Shown here piece after piece: positions 12,773 through 25,348 of a stretch of DNA of 64,000 nt. Position 1 is the stretch's first letter; each line of letters starts with the position of its first letter. Source of the DNA: Anniella stebbinsi (Eukaryota; Chordata; Lepidosauria; Squamata; Anniellidae); NCBI GenBank assembly GCA_029215795.1, contig JARDYH010000001.1, positions 404,587,154 through 404,651,153 of the forward strand. Reading direction: 5' to 3'. The notes under the pieces are model-generated. The model ran no database searches, was not told the origin of the DNA, and was given only the letters and a program-made list of their open reading frames with translations. The position numbers and the translations under genes are program-made.

Positions 12773-13179
12773 GTAAGTCATCTCAGGCCATCTGCCTGTC
12801 CAGTCTCAGCGTTGGTGACACGTATTTCTGAGCCAGCAGCACCTTTGAGCCAATGTAATGTTCAGAAAAAGCAAGTGGTACAGTCCTCACAGGACTGTAC
12901 CACTATAGAATACAGGTGGATGCCCAGTTCTTCAGTGCTTAAAATAACTATCTCTTCCCCAGTGAGGTTTTGCCCATATACTTTGGTCATTGGTGGATGC
13001 CCATCATTTGAGGCGTGGAAAGTGGAAAGGCAGAACGGGGCCTTCTCAGTCATGGCACCCAAGTGGGTGGGGGGGTGTACTTCACAGTCCCAGATGAACC
13101 TTTTTTGCCTTTCAGTGACAGGTTAAAAATGTATCTTTCAGGCTCACGTCTGAATAGATCGGGAGTAGGCAACTTGGTA

Positions 13180-13290
13180 ACTTCCTGATGTTTGGGACCA
13201 CAATTCCTATAAGCCCCAGCCCTGATGGTCTGGTGGGGGTTGTGATCCAAAACATCTGGAGGGCACCAGGTTGCCTTTCCCTGGGCTAGA
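13180..13290. mobile_element. Palindromic MITE, same family, decayed left arm
   Basis: The right arm (gatccaaaacatctggaggg, caccaggttgcc) is well kept; the left arm (tgatgtttgggaccacaatt) has lost the terminal part. Confidence 0.7.
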
Positions 13291-15756
13291 TATTCTCTCA
13301 GAACAACCCAAGCATCTTGTCTGAATCTGCTGAGATCCGTTTGCTTTTGTGATTGTCTGCTCTTTGGTTTCAAGGTGGTTTTAGCGATCGGGTGTTTTGC
13401 TTTGTTTTTGCCGTAATCATCAGGCATCTTGGAAGGTCCCGTCTGGGGATGGGAAGGCAGCCTTGTCATCAGGCCCAGCATCATGGGGAGGTCCGGCACC
13501 TGCTGAAGGCCCGCATCCACTGGCCGGACAGACGTGCTCCCCGTGCCCCCCCCTTGCCACCTACCTCTCGTTCAGGCCCAGGCGAGGCTGGTGGTGAGCA
13601 GGAGGAGCAGCAGCAGCAGCAGCAGCGCCCTGGGCCCAGGCTCTCTGTCTCTCAAGCACATGGGAACCATGAGGAGGAGCTTGAGCCACTGAGACAAGAG
13701 GGAGGAGGGCTTCCCGGAGGACGGGCTGCCCCAGGGCCCTCCACAATGTGGATTCGGCACCAATTGTCATGAATAAACAAGTGCTTTGCTGCATAAAAAC
13801 AACACAAACGCATCCCAGCCTGCGCTCGTAGAAAGGTTCGCCTGTCAGGGAGAAGAGTTCTCCCCCAGTCTTCTCCCTACTTTGCTAGCTTCCTGTTTGT
13901 AGGGGGTGTTTCTGGCATGGGGGAATATTTCAAGCATGCAACTGCCCCCCCCTGCATCCCACAAAGGCCCTGCCTCCTCCTCTGGCCTTGAGCGCTGGCA
14001 TTCTACCTCCTAATTCCAGGCTTACGAGCAACATCCGCCTTACACAAGAAACGTTTTGTAGAGGTTCACTGAGGTCAGGCCAAGGAAATTTTTATGTAAC
14101 GGTGATAATCCGTGATGGGAAAATGTTTCGGATGTTCAAAGCCTCACAAGTTAGAGAAACTCATTCAAGGAACCACGTTGCATCTGCACTCCTGAGGTCT
14201 CTTTGAAAAGCAGGGAAGGACGGCTGTTCCCTTTCTCCTAGGGAGGTCAGAGAAGTTTCGCCCGCTGCGGCTCCTACTGCAGCGCCCAACACAGTCTGCA
14301 GCACGATGGGTCAATTCATCGATTTTCTGGGCATTTTGCACATTTTTCTTTTGCAGGTTCCAGAATTTGTGCAAATTTCTGAGCAATCTGCACAGATGTC
14401 TGAACAATTTGCGCAGATTCGGTTGCGTTTTGCGCAAATTTGGCTATGATGTGTGCAAATTGCTCAGAAATCTGCAAATTCCAGACTGTGAAGAAATAAA
14501 AATGTGCAAAAAGGTTCCCAGAGTTTGGGAAATAGCCTGCACAAACCTAAACATGTGTGGTACTGTCTGATCTTGTTTTTGACTTGTACGGTCGATTAAA
14601 GACAGCTAAATAAAATGGCTCAATGCACCACATCCCTCTGTGCATAAGCGCTAAGGAGTTGAAGGGCCCTAAACACAAGAGACACTCCCTATTGTTGATG
14701 GAAGATTTCCTGGTATGCAAAATGTAACAAGACTGAGCATCTTCTGTTGCCTGAATTTTTTTTTTTTAAACCTGACCTTTATTCCATGTATGCAGCAGTC
14801 CCCTCATTTGCACAACAACTGTTCTTTTCTTTTCTTTTAACTGGGAGTGTGCTTGTATTGATGAGATCATAATGATGATTAGCTGTCTTGTGATTGCTAG
14901 GAGAAAGTCCACTCGCAGGCACCTCCAGCTCTCCCTGTGGCTCCTCTTTGCACGCATTCAACTGATTTGTTCGCAATCCCAACCGCTCACCCGACGTTTA
15001 TGGAAGCTGTGGTGAAGGGAGGAACGGAAGGCAGACCAGGATCCTCTGATGGATCCCTAGGTGACTTGCAACAGATGGGCAGGATTCCTGACGTCCAAAT
15101 GCTTCAATACTAACAATGGCAGCATGATTCCTGAAATGGACAAAGCCTGGGGAGTAACCGCCAGGCATGGCATTTTGTGTGGAAGGAGGACTGCGAGGCT
15201 GTCGGCTCAATGCTGGCATGCAAAACAGACCCCTGGGTTCATTCAGCAGCAGCAGCAGCGCTTCAAAGGCCCCATGTCCTTCAGGGTGCAATCCTAGCAT
15301 GTTTAGACAGGAAAAAACTTATCCTACAGCTCCCAGTACTCCGCAGCCAGCCGTGCATTCTAAGGACTTTTGCACCTGGTTCCAGTTGGTGGATCTCAGG
15401 GCTCCAGCAAAGCACAAAGCAGACCCTGCAGGGCCGAAGTGTGCACTCTCCCACACTGGAGCATGGCTGGTTCATTGATATTTAAGAACAGGGCAATTGA
15501 CCACCTCAAATGCTTTCCTTGCTGAACCATACTGGATGCCACAAGCCACATGGTGCTATCTAATCCAAAGTAGAGATGCTTAAGGAATTCAGTGTTTCCA
15601 AATTCTATGGGAAATAGCCTGATCCACACCTATTTGAAGAATGTGTGGATCAGAACTTACCAGATTCTACATTTCTCCGAATGAAGTGACACTGTCCTTG
15701 ACAATTAAATATGCACAGATACATTGAGTTGAAGGGAGTTTTGAATATCATCTTTC

Positions 15757-15870
15757 CCCAACCTGGTCCCATCCAGATCTTTTTGACTACAATTCCTATC
15801 AGCATGGCCAATGGTCAGAAATGCTGGCAGATATAATCTAAAACATCTGGAGGATGGCAGTTTGGTGAAG
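15757..15870. mobile_element. Palindromic MITE, same family
   Basis: Reads ccaacctggtcccatccaga, gactacaattcctatcagca, tggccaatggtcagaaatgc and ctaaaacatctggaggatgg, with both arms recognisable. Confidence 0.72.
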
Positions 15871-16637
15871 GCTGTTTTAGGCCACCTAGTTCAACCCTTG
15901 CTTGATGCCAAAAATCCAGAAATAAAACATCCCCAACAGATAGCTGTCCAACTTCTACTTGGAGAGCTGCAGGGTGGAATAGTCCACAGCCCCTGAAGAA
16001 GGAGGGGAGTTCTGCCTCTGAAGCAGAGGTTAGGCAAACACCTAGCCCCTGAGAGCATCTCCACCTCATGTGGCAGGCCAATAGGATTCCTCTGAGAAGA
16101 AGGGAGCAAGGCCTGAGCAGGACTTTTGCCAGAGGGCCTGTAATGCACTGCAGCTGAGCCCTGGGTGGGTCTCAAAAAGCTCTGGTTACAAAAAGCCTTC
16201 AGTCTTAGCTTAGTATGTGCTTGAACAACATTGTTCACCAGCTCCTGTGCCTTGCACCTTGCTTTCTGAACCTAACCTTGTGATTGCCTTTCTGTGCTAC
16301 TAACCATTGGACTCCTGTTTGACTCTGCTCTTGGATTGTGTATGGCCACTTCCTGCTTAGTTGTGCTTTGATCTTTGCTTGTATCGGGACCACTTTGCCT
16401 TTAGGGGTTGTGAAATGTTTAACTGCCAAACACAAAAGCTTAATGCTATTGATCCTCCTTGGCCGTCTCCTGAGGGGACTGTGAATGTTAATGACCCGTT
16501 GTCTGTTATGGCTGCTTGGGGCCACCGCAGAGGAATCCTGTCTGTTTATAAATATAAAGCTCTTGGTTTATGGCCTTGTGTGAGATCTCTGTCTCTTGCT
16601 CCTGTTTCACTGAGTGGTTCTCTCCTTCCTCAAACAG

Positions 16638-16739
16638 CCTCGGAAGAAGGACCCAGTAGGAACGAAGCTATACGCTACCATCATTCGGAAAGACAGCCTC
16701 ATCCCACGCTATGCTGGAGTGAATTACACCGGCTTGGAG
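16638..16739 (+). CDS. CCDC33: CCDC33-like exon 3: start of second C2-like domain
   Basis: A 102-base phase 0/0 exon (34 codons) with acceptor ctcaaacag and donor gtaagg. It reads PRKKDPVG, then TKLYATIIRKDSLIPRYAGV, then NYTGLE. The TKLYAT.IRK....PRY motif is the most recognisable CCDC33 signature in the window. It is a first strand of a C2-like fold, preceded by a basic linker. Confidence 0.9.
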
Positions 16740-18027
16740 GTAAGGCCCCTGCCAGCCATTCCAAAATGATGGTCAAGGAGCTGCCTGTGAGTGACAGAGC
16801 CTTTGTAGGATGTGTGGCCAGGCCAGTGGCGCTATCTTTGGGGCACAAATAACACCAGTGGCTCAGGGCATGTTCAGGTCTTGGAACATCTAGTTAGGAT
16901 CTTGAATAAGGGGGAAAGGATATTGATGCATCTCAACAGTCAACGTAGAAGTGATGTGGGAGATCTGTGATTAGACTTTAAGTCTGAGCAGGTGTGGGGA
17001 AGATGTGATTTGGATTGGAACCGTGGCAAATTGGGAGGGCAGTGAACCAGCCCCCCCCCTTGTTGTGTCCCCATTATCAATTGCTGTTTAGCTGAGACGG
17101 GTGCAATGCCGGCGCGTGCCTCTCCCTCCTTTTGTGGCAAATAGAAGCTAGATGTCGTGTCCCAAGTCTCAAACGCAGATCAAGAGAAAGATGAGCCAGC
17201 CAAGTTTGGGCTCCTGTACCACCGGCCAAAGAACCAGGCTAAAGGGTCTTCAGGGAAAACTTTCCCAGAGACAGCTTTACTTGAAGAGTCATGTGCCACC
17301 TGCTCTGCAAGGCCTCTCATCTCCTGAATGTGTTTTTTCATTTGTTCTTTAAATCTTGGCATTTACGAGTTCAGGAAAAAAGGTCAATGAGTGGATGATG
17401 GAATGAACATCCCCTGACAATTTGTGAAATGCAGACCCAGCAGATGTTACACCATCCATGCGTCCCTAGCAGTGGCCAGATGAGGGCAGTTGGATCCGCC
17501 GCCCAAGTCGTCCCTGGGAGATACTGCAGGCAGTGTGCCTCAGGTGGCGGTGGCTGGTCTCCCTCAGGTTCGCTATACAGGCATCGATCTTGGCTGCCTC
17601 ATTCCCATATTGGCCTTCAGGAGATGATGATGTTCCCTGATGAAAAGCATTTTTAATCCCAGCGTGGGATCGATTAAGGGGGGGAGGGAGGAATAGCCCC
17701 CTCCCCAGCTGCCCTCATGAAGTCCCACTGCCTCCCCACCCCCACCCCGTCTAAGAGTAATGTCAGTGGTTCTGGTTGTACAGAGGAAACAGGAAGGGCA
17801 GGGAAAGGTCTTCCCCGCTGATCCATTTACAGCACAACAGCTCATTTGTTGAGTTAGGTCCAGACGCCTCTGCTCGGCGGTGTGCCTCCGTGTCAGGGGA
17901 CGTTGTGGTGTCCAGTACACACAAGCACAGCAGTCCGTTGTTGCTGGGGAAAAGCAGCTCCATTTTCTTTGCTGTTATTTTGCTGTTTTGAAGGTTGCTG
18001 TCTATGTCTTACAGCAGGGATGGGGCG

Positions 18028-18122
18028 CGTGGGGCCCTCTAGAAGTTGTTGGACTGCAGTGCCCATTATTCCTCACAGTTGGCTATGCTGAATAGAGCTG
18101 ATGGGAGTTGCAGTCCAACAAC
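18028..18122. mobile_element. Palindromic MITE, variant subfamily
   Basis: Arms gttgttggactgcagtgccc and tgggagttgcagtccaacaa; it lies directly next to another repeat fragment (18123-18210). Confidence 0.68.
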
Positions 18123-19440
18123 CTAAGAATGTAAGAAGAGCCCTGATGCTGGATCAGACCAACGTCCATCTAGTCCTGCACTCTGTTCACACTGTGGCCC
18201 AGCAGCTGCCAAAAGGAGCAGCAGTCATCTCCCGGTTGGGTTCCCAGGGCCTGGTGTGCATGGATAAGCCTGGTGTCTGTGGTCCTGGAGGGAGCAGAGC
18301 ATTTGGGCTGGGCCAATCAGCAACAGCCAGGCCTGCTGAAGTTCTCCAAATTCCATCTTGAAGAAGTGCGTTCCAGTAATGGCATCTCAGCCCTTCCCTT
18401 CAGCGTTGCACCACACTGAAACTGCAACGGAGCGCTCCAGACACGGCTTCCAGCAAGCTGTGGAGTCGTCGGGGGGGTGGGAGTGGCATGGAGGGGGAGG
18501 GGAGGGCGGGGCAGAGGGAACAAGATGACAGCCCTGCTCAGTGGGAGAGACCCGGGCAAAGCAGGCGAGCTGATTCACCCTTGGCAAGTTGTCTTGGCTA
18601 TGGAGAAGGAAGCCGCTCTATCTACACCCCCTGCTGTGAGTCCCTCCCCCCATCCCTGCCTTGGGTCATCTTCTGTTCTCTGCATTAGCAGTATGGCAGG
18701 CCTGTGGGGCCACTCTTCCCCACCCCAGCCCAACTTCCATCACCCCTCCCTTAAAGACTATGCCTTCTACCCCCTTTACTATTTTGGATAAGAGCTAGTA
18801 GATGCTATCTTCATGTAGCACAGTTGTCTGGCAGCAAGCCGTCATTTTGCCCCCACCCTGCAGAATTGCATGGGTGTGGGGTGTGGCAGGAATGTGGCCC
18901 ACAAGGGGGCCAGGGGGCAGAGCACAGATATCCCTTGGAGACCCCAAACTTGCCCACCCTGGTCTTAGGAGTAGAGAGACCTGTGTAGCCTGCAGTTTCA
19001 AGATCTGTTCTGGTACAGTGTTTCTCAGATCTCACCTGGTGTGCTGTGCCCAGTTCTGAGCACTGCAGTTTAAGAAGGATATCAAGAATCTGGAACATGT
19101 CTAGAGTAGAGATGTATGAAGAATCCCGGTTTGGGAGTGGAAGCTCGACAGGTGGTGGTGGTTTTTCCTGGATCGGCCTTGCAGATTTCATTCCGTTTCC
19201 CCCTGATGGCATCGACTCCACCTGTAGCAAGTTGATCCGATACACGGATTCTGTGTGGTGGTGGTGGTGGTGGTAGTGGTTGTCTTTAATGGTGGCAAAT
19301 TGGATTGATCCCCTTCCTCAGTCTTTAAATGTGGGTTCATAATTTGTTGTTGTTTTTATTTTCAAGATTGGTGATCTTCTACAAGTGTGCTTGATCACAC
19401 ATCTGCAGAGGCATATTCCCTTCTTGTCAATAGTTTCATC

Positions 19441-19530
19441 CTAGAATAATAGAATAGTAGAGTTGGAAGGGGCCCATAAGGCCATCGAGTCCAACCCCCT
19501 GATCAATGCAGGAATGCAGGAATCCTCTCC
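19441..19530. mobile_element. CR1-like fragment, 'agagttggaaggggcc' type
   Basis: Reads agaatagtagagttggaagg, ggcccataaggccatcgagt, ccaaccccctgatcaatgca. This resembles the well-known CR1-like piece of sauropsid genomes. Similar pieces occur at 28066-28140 and 37903-37985. Confidence 0.65.
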
Positions 19531-20257
19531 ACACATTACTTCAGTTCGCCCAACAGAGCCAGAGCCATCCTTGTCAAAGAACTCGTCAATTCCATCCTCC
19601 ATTCTGATGCTTCCCTTTGGATCTCCCTGGGAAGGCCATTCCACAAACCAGGGGAAGGAGAGAGCACCACAGAGAAGGCTATCTCCCTGGGGTCCACCCA
19701 TTGCACCGTGGTGGGCAGTGGTACCCAGAGAAGAACCTAATATATTTTGCCTAAGATGTAGTACAAGGACATGCACTCTGATAAATATATGCATTTTTTG
19801 AAGGAATTCCCCTCATAGAATGCATTTTGTACACTATTTTCATGAATAGTTGCATCTTTATGTGCTTCCCTGTTACATTTTTTTTGCAATGTTTTGATTG
19901 GGAAACTGTATCATAACAGAATATAATGACATTTCAGTTTTGGTTTTGCTCAGGAAGTATGAATTAGGTAGGTTTGCATTAAAATGCAAACAGGACAAAT
20001 CTCTCCCCCATTCCTAGTGATGCCTTCATAAGAGGTTTTGAAACTGATGTGCTGAAGGTCCTTCCTGACCACAAAGTGCTTGGTGGGGATGGCTTCCAAG
20101 AACCTTCCATTGGGTGGTTCTTTGGGTAGCCAGAACATGATATTAAGGTGGCCCAATTTGCCCAGAAGCGTTTTTTTTTTAGAGGTGTGTGTGTGTGTGT
20201 TGGCGACTGGGAAATTGCCAGGTCTCGTTTAGTGGTCTTCTTTCTCTTTGGTTCCAG

Positions 20258-20349
20258 GTTTTCCTCAAGGGAATCAATGAGTCCTTAGCAAAACCTGATG
20301 GCACCATCACGGCTGTTGGTCGAATTGTGAACAACCTCGGAGCTTACAT
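20258..20349 (+). CDS. CCDC33: CCDC33-like exon 4: second C2-like domain
   Basis: A 92-base exon with acceptor tttggttccag and donor gtgagt. It begins in phase 0 and ends with two bases of a codon. It reads VFLKGINESLAKPDGTITAV followed by GRIVNNLGAY. Joined to exon 3 it gives the continuous run GLEVFLKGINESLAKPDG, a hydrophobic strand, a polar loop, and another strand (TITAVGRIV). Confidence 0.9.
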
Positions 20350-21791
20350 GTGAGTAGCGCGGGCAGTGGGGAAGGTGAGCAGGAAAAAACATAACTTGAA
20401 CTACTAATTGTTTGAGTTGTCTGCCCAGTTTCTGATGTTACAGAAAAGGAAATTGAAGGCGCAATCCTATCCAGATGCCCATCAGCCTCCAGACTCAAAG
20501 GCTGACAGGCATCCTATTCAGAGTGGGAGGAATGTAGAGGGGATCATTGCCTCCACACTTCCCCCACTCTGCATTTTTGCTAGATGGGTGTTTTTGCCCA
20601 TCTAGCTAAAGCTCTGTGGAAGGGGAGGGAAGGGGCTGGGAGCAGCGAGGGATAGCTCATATCCCCATTTCTCCAGTCCCCTCCCCACCTACAGAACTGC
20701 CCTCTTTCTCTCCTCTCTGAGGTCAGTTTTGTAAGCTTGAAGTGACAACCGGTGTGGTTCTGTCTCTTCCACTTGGGAGGAGGTGGGAGAGGGCAAGGAG
20801 CTCAGAATTCTGGGTCTGAGGAGACCAATTGGTGCCTGGGATTTGTGCAAATCACAGCCAAAATTTGAACGAATTATACAAATTGTGGCCACAGTTTGCA
20901 TAAATGTCAATTTAAGACACACACAAACAAACCCAAATCCATGACTTGTCCCAAATCCATCTGCATCGAGTTGAGCCAGCTTGCAGTAAGTGAATCGAAG
21001 TTGGGTGTGTGTGTGTGTGGCTGAGCTGGTGAAAGCTTGCGAAGTTTACACCTGGATGGATTCCTCTGACATCCCTACTAAATCTTGCAGCCCTAACGGA
21101 AGCCCCATTTTGCAGATAAGGTGCATCTTTACAAATGGATTTTATCTACAAAAGTTATTCTGAACATGGGATATCTGGCATGTGCACACAGACAGTGCAG
21201 CTCCACAACTATGTGGGTTTTGCCACTGGCTCCTCTAATATGGGGGGTAGTTAGGACTACCTTGGGGGAAGTGCGTTCCAAGCCTAGTAAAGCTTTGTGC
21301 TCTGGCCTGGAAGGTCGTGGAGGAACCAAGGAGAACCTCTTCCACCTTGGAGTCCTCCTCCTCTGAGCTAGTAGGGCAGTGGGGGGGGGGGGAATCAAGG
21401 CAAGAGAATGTGACAGCCAGGGAGCAAACCGCCTTTGGGGCCCAAGCCTACCAGGCTTAGGATGCAATGCTCCTTTTCAAGGCCTGCCCACTTGGATGTA
21501 GCATTGGCATCCCTCTTTAGAAATGTATGCCATGACAAGCCCACTTCCTTTAACTGGCCAAGCTCAGTGGGGCTTTCTACTGATAGCAGACGCAATAGGA
21601 TCGTGCTCTCAGACTGCAGCCCTCAAGAAACACACTTCCTAGAGAGCAAGGCCCATTGAACACTGTAGAATTCGCTTCCAAGGAAATGCGCCTAGGATTG
21701 CACTCCTGCTCTGCAAACACCTCCACACCCTGTGATGCGCTTCTGAACCTGTAGGTGCAAATGACTTCTAGAATTCTTTTTCTTTCTAAAG
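20350..21791 (+). other. Intron 4 (1.4 kb)
   Basis: Phase-2 intron. Contains an A/T-rich repeat (20840-20960), a short GT tract near 21006, and 'aggattgcactcc'-type fragments of a third dispersed palindromic repeat family (21440-21480, 21690-21715). Confidence 0.8.
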
Positions 21792-21912
21792 ACAAGAAAT
21801 GGGGGCTCGACCGCTCAACTTTCCTCCAGTCCCAGTGACCTACGTCAACTTCCCAGATCCTACAATGGAGGATTTTGATGTCCCACAAGTCACGAACCAC
21901 GGGTACCCACAG
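21792..21912 (+). CDS. CCDC33: CCDC33-like exon 5: second C2-like domain, loop region
   Basis: A 121-base exon. Its first base completes an isoleucine codon from exon 4; the acceptor is tttctaaag and the donor gtacta, which is weaker than the others. It reads QEMGARPLNFPPVPVTYVNF, PDPTMEDFDVPQVTNHG, YPQ. Proline- and aspartate-rich, with FPDPTM.DFDVPQV.N.GYPQ matching a stretch I recall from mammalian CCDC33. Ends in phase 0. Confidence 0.9.
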
Positions 21913-21982
21913 GTACTAGCAACATGTTGCTTGAGGATGTTCCACATGGGAGAGAAATGAGCTGCTTATGTAATGGATGAGC

Positions 21983-21985
<3 letters not shown>

Positions 21986-22047
<62 letters not shown>
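21986..22047. repeat. Compound (GT)n(GA)n microsatellite
   Basis: About 19 GT units run directly into about 12 GA units and a G-run, 74 bases after the donor of exon 5. Confidence 0.95.
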
Positions 22048-22055
<8 letters not shown>

Positions 22056-23754
22056 AAGAGGGAGAGAATGGAAGGGAGCCCTGTCAGCCAGGGTGGAGGG
22101 TGAGGGTGGTTTTACTGAGTGTTCTTGTTTTTAATCTCCCCTGAAACCAATGGGTCGAAATGAACTATGCCATCTCCAAGCTGGCAAAGTTAAGGGGTTC
22201 TATCCTGGGGTAGAAGGTCTTGCTGCAATGGTGTCCTTGGCCGAAGTGTCGCTTGGTGCCTTCTGCCAGCCCTTCCTGCACCTGCACCCAAACCCGAACC
22301 CAAATGGCTGCGTGAATGACCCTGAGCGACACCACGTGTCACTCTTGATGGATTTTTGCCTTGCGCTGCATTGTTCATCATCTGAAGGTCACTGGGATGC
22401 TGCCATCATGATCAGTGCAGCTGAATCAATTTGTGCATCATGGTTCTCACAGACTTTTGTACGAAAAGGCCGATGAGTCTGGCTGAGGCGGCCTTTCCCC
22501 TTTTACTGTGCTACTTGCCCATCTTGACTGATGCTGCTTGCGTTTGCCTGGTTTCACTTGAATAATGTTCAGATTTCATTTTTGAAATTCCAGTTTGATC
22601 TTAAGCAGATTTGCTCAGAAATAAGTCCCACCGTATATAATGGGTCTTACATTCAAGAATTGCAACCATCCATTTTCAGGGGCCCTTGAAAAGCCGGAAT
22701 CTTATGTCTGCCTGATCATTATTAAGACAATGCTCTGGAGTTTTAACATGCCAAATGCAATACTTTCCAACCTGTTTCCCCTCCCCTCTCCCCAGCATGG
22801 GCCATCTAAATCAGCCTGCATAGTTAAACAACATTTCCAATTAGCAGTGTTGCAGACATATTAAAAAAGTAGACTGCCAAGTTGTTGATTGATCGTTTGA
22901 TGGGTTGCAAGGACATTTGAAGAAAGTCTCGTCCAAATTCTGCCTGCCTCTCATCAAAACAATATCTGCTTCCTTTCCCAGCCAACGCTACCCCTTTGTC
23001 AGTTGCTTCTTTTCCCGTTCTCAGCCACCAGAGCCCAGCTGATTTGACAAGGAGGGTTCCAAGCGGGTCAGAAGGACCTGTAGTTCACTACCGGATGGTC
23101 GGCATTGCCAGCCGAGAGTCCCAGCTCCAGTCCTGGACTTCTCCCATTAGAAGGGTCCCTCCCAGTAGCAAGAGGCCTGGACTTTCACATCTGAGATCCC
23201 TAGCGCTCTCCGGACATCCTCTTGCTGCTCGTCTCGTGCCTGATTCCCATTTGCATTCAGGTCACTGCTTGCTCTGTGCAAATGAGCGTTTTGTGCAAAT
23301 GATGCAGCATTGAATGGGAAATTTGCCATTCAATGCTGCATTTGCCGAAGTTTGTGCATATCTTCCGAAATGTGCGCAAAGTTCTTGATTTGTGCACTTT
23401 TCCTCCATAGGCTAAAACAGGGGCTGGTTTAGGTTTGCACAAACTGAACTTGGAATTGGGCGCCAGACAAACGGGAGCAGCATTCAACGAGTTGCAAGCA
23501 TTTTCGGCAGGCGCGTTTTTGGCAGGCGCATCGAGGGTTTTGAATGGGGCCCGTGCGCATGTCCTGTGAGCAAGAATGAAACTCTTGCCCATCCCTGCTC
23601 CTCCACCTTGCTGTTGCAGCCTCTTCACCTCCCCATGCTGAGTAAGCATGCAAGGAGAGGAGCATGGATCCGGTCATAAACCCTGCATGCCTCCCTCTCT
23701 CTGGCCGTTCAGATTGAGCGTGAAGGAAGAGATAAGTTGAGAGGAGGTGGTACT

Positions 23755-23881
23755 ACTTTTAATTTTATTGTAAGTTTAATTCTATTTTAACTTTTGTAAA
23801 CTTATATTTATATGTTTTAATTGTACATGTTGTAATCTTGTAAACCGCCTTGAGTCCCAGCTCTGGGGAAAAGGCGGGATG

Positions 23882-23925
<44 letters not shown>
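23755..23925 (+). mobile_element. LINE 3' end with (ATA)n tail
   Basis: T-rich UTR, cttgtaaaccgccttgagtc, ccagctctggggaaaaggcg, then about 44 bases of ATA repeat (23882-23925) that grew from the element's own end. Confidence 0.75.
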
Positions 23926-23926
<1 letters not shown>

Positions 23927-25049
23927 GGAAGCAGGATGCTGTGGGCACATCCAGGTAAAGGGCCCTGTAGAGAGTATGTTGCCCAAGGGCTCCCCAAACC
24001 AGGTGCCAGGCATTGCTTGCGTGCTTACTCTGGCAGAGGCCTTTGGTAGCCTTCCTTCCCCAGCAGCTCTCACAGAGGCTTGGATAAGCCTCTCTCCTCT
24101 GCTCCAACCCAGGCACAACAGGGATAAATACAGCGGGAGGGAGCATTAAGTGCGGCTCTGTGTTCTTGCTGGTCCTACAATTTGGGGGCGGATGTCGTCC
24201 TTGCCCACACGGTGAATTCGCGCATTTGCAGCTCCTCCAAGGCCTGTCCCAAGATGCTGAGAGCAATGTCTGCCTCATCTCTGCCTGCCGAGATGAAAGG
24301 CGCACCGCCCCAAATTAATTCCAGTCTGTTCGTACAGCTTAAGAAATCTCTCCCCTCCGGGATGGGGGGAGGTGGAGGATGCGCTGCAGGAATAAAACAT
24401 TTGCCTAAAGAGGAAAACATTGGAGCCAAATTCTATAAACCGTGGTTCCTTCCCAATTCAGCTGACAGCCCTCTGCTGAGGCACAGTGCCAGGCAGGGTT
24501 GGCAGAAAAGGAAGCAGAATTCAGAGTCGGGGTTATAAATGATTTAACGGAGCCAGCTGGGCCAGGAAAACGTATTCCTTCTCTTCTCTCCTCAGATGCT
24601 TCCTGTTAGTTTAGCTAAAAACCTGAAGTGGATGTTGGTTTTGTAGAAGATTTTTGATGGAGACGGTGGGACCCAGCAGATGGGAGGTGGGACCCTTAAT
24701 CCTGTTGTTTCCTCTCGTCTCAGCTGTTTTGTGGGTTCGTGATCTCTTGGGCCATGTTGCTCACTGATAGCCTGAGTTCCTCCTTCTGTAACATGCAATT
24801 CATCATGGCCTTTTTCCAAGAGGCGCGAGACGACGATGAGGGAGACAAGATGGTGACATAATTTGCAAGGAAGCAGATTTCAGCTTAATGTTAGGAGAGC
24901 AGGAAGGACGGTTTGGCGGTGGAGCTGACCTCCAGGAGGTGGCGACCTCTTCGCCACTAGAAGCCTTTCAGCAGAGGCTGCCTGGCCACCTGTCAGGGAT
25001 GCTGTAGCTGCAAGAGGCCTGCATTTTAGATCCTCCTCTGACTGTGCCC

Positions 25050-25348
25050 AAATGAGGTGTGGTGGGGAGTTTCTAAGGAGATGGCCTTTTCAGTGGTGGC
25101 ACCCTGGAGGGGTTCACCTGGCACCTGTGTGGCGGCCTTTTCAGCCCCAGGTGAAGACCTTTTTGTTTCCCCCAGACATTTTAGCATTTCTGTTTTGTTT
25201 TTTTAATGTGTTGTTGTGTGTTTTACTCTGGTTAAACTTTTAAACTTGTTATATTTTATTTCGTTGGATTTTAGAGTTCTAAATGTTGTGAACCACCCAG
25301 GGAGCTTTGGCTATTGGGCAGGATAGAAGTGTAATGAATAAATAAAGC
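25050..25348 (+). mobile_element. LINE 3' end, diverged copy of the same type
   Basis: Reads ccaggtgaagacctttttgt, a T-rich UTR, gtgaaccacccagggagctt, tggctattgggcaggataga and an aataaataaa end, parallel to the copy at 56578-56905. Confidence 0.72.

Larger units (their letters stand above)
12773..16637 (+). other. Intron 2 (3.9 kb)
   Basis: Phase-0 intron. Contains a palindromic MITE (13180-13290), a CAG tract (13607-13626), an A/T-rich repeat with 'ttgcgcaaattt' motifs (14300-14500), a second palindromic MITE (15757-15870), and at 16100-16600 a stretch ending in 'tataaatataaagctcttgg' that could be part of an old LTR (weak). Confidence 0.8.
16740..20257 (+). other. Intron 3 (3.5 kb)
   Basis: Phase-0 intron. 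Contains a palindromic MITE (18028-18122) abutting a fragment of another dispersed repeat (18123-18210), a GGT/TGG tract (19256-19276), a CR1-like fragment (19441-19530) followed by a second repeat fragment to about 19745, and an A/T-rich repeat (19745-19960). Confidence 0.8.
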
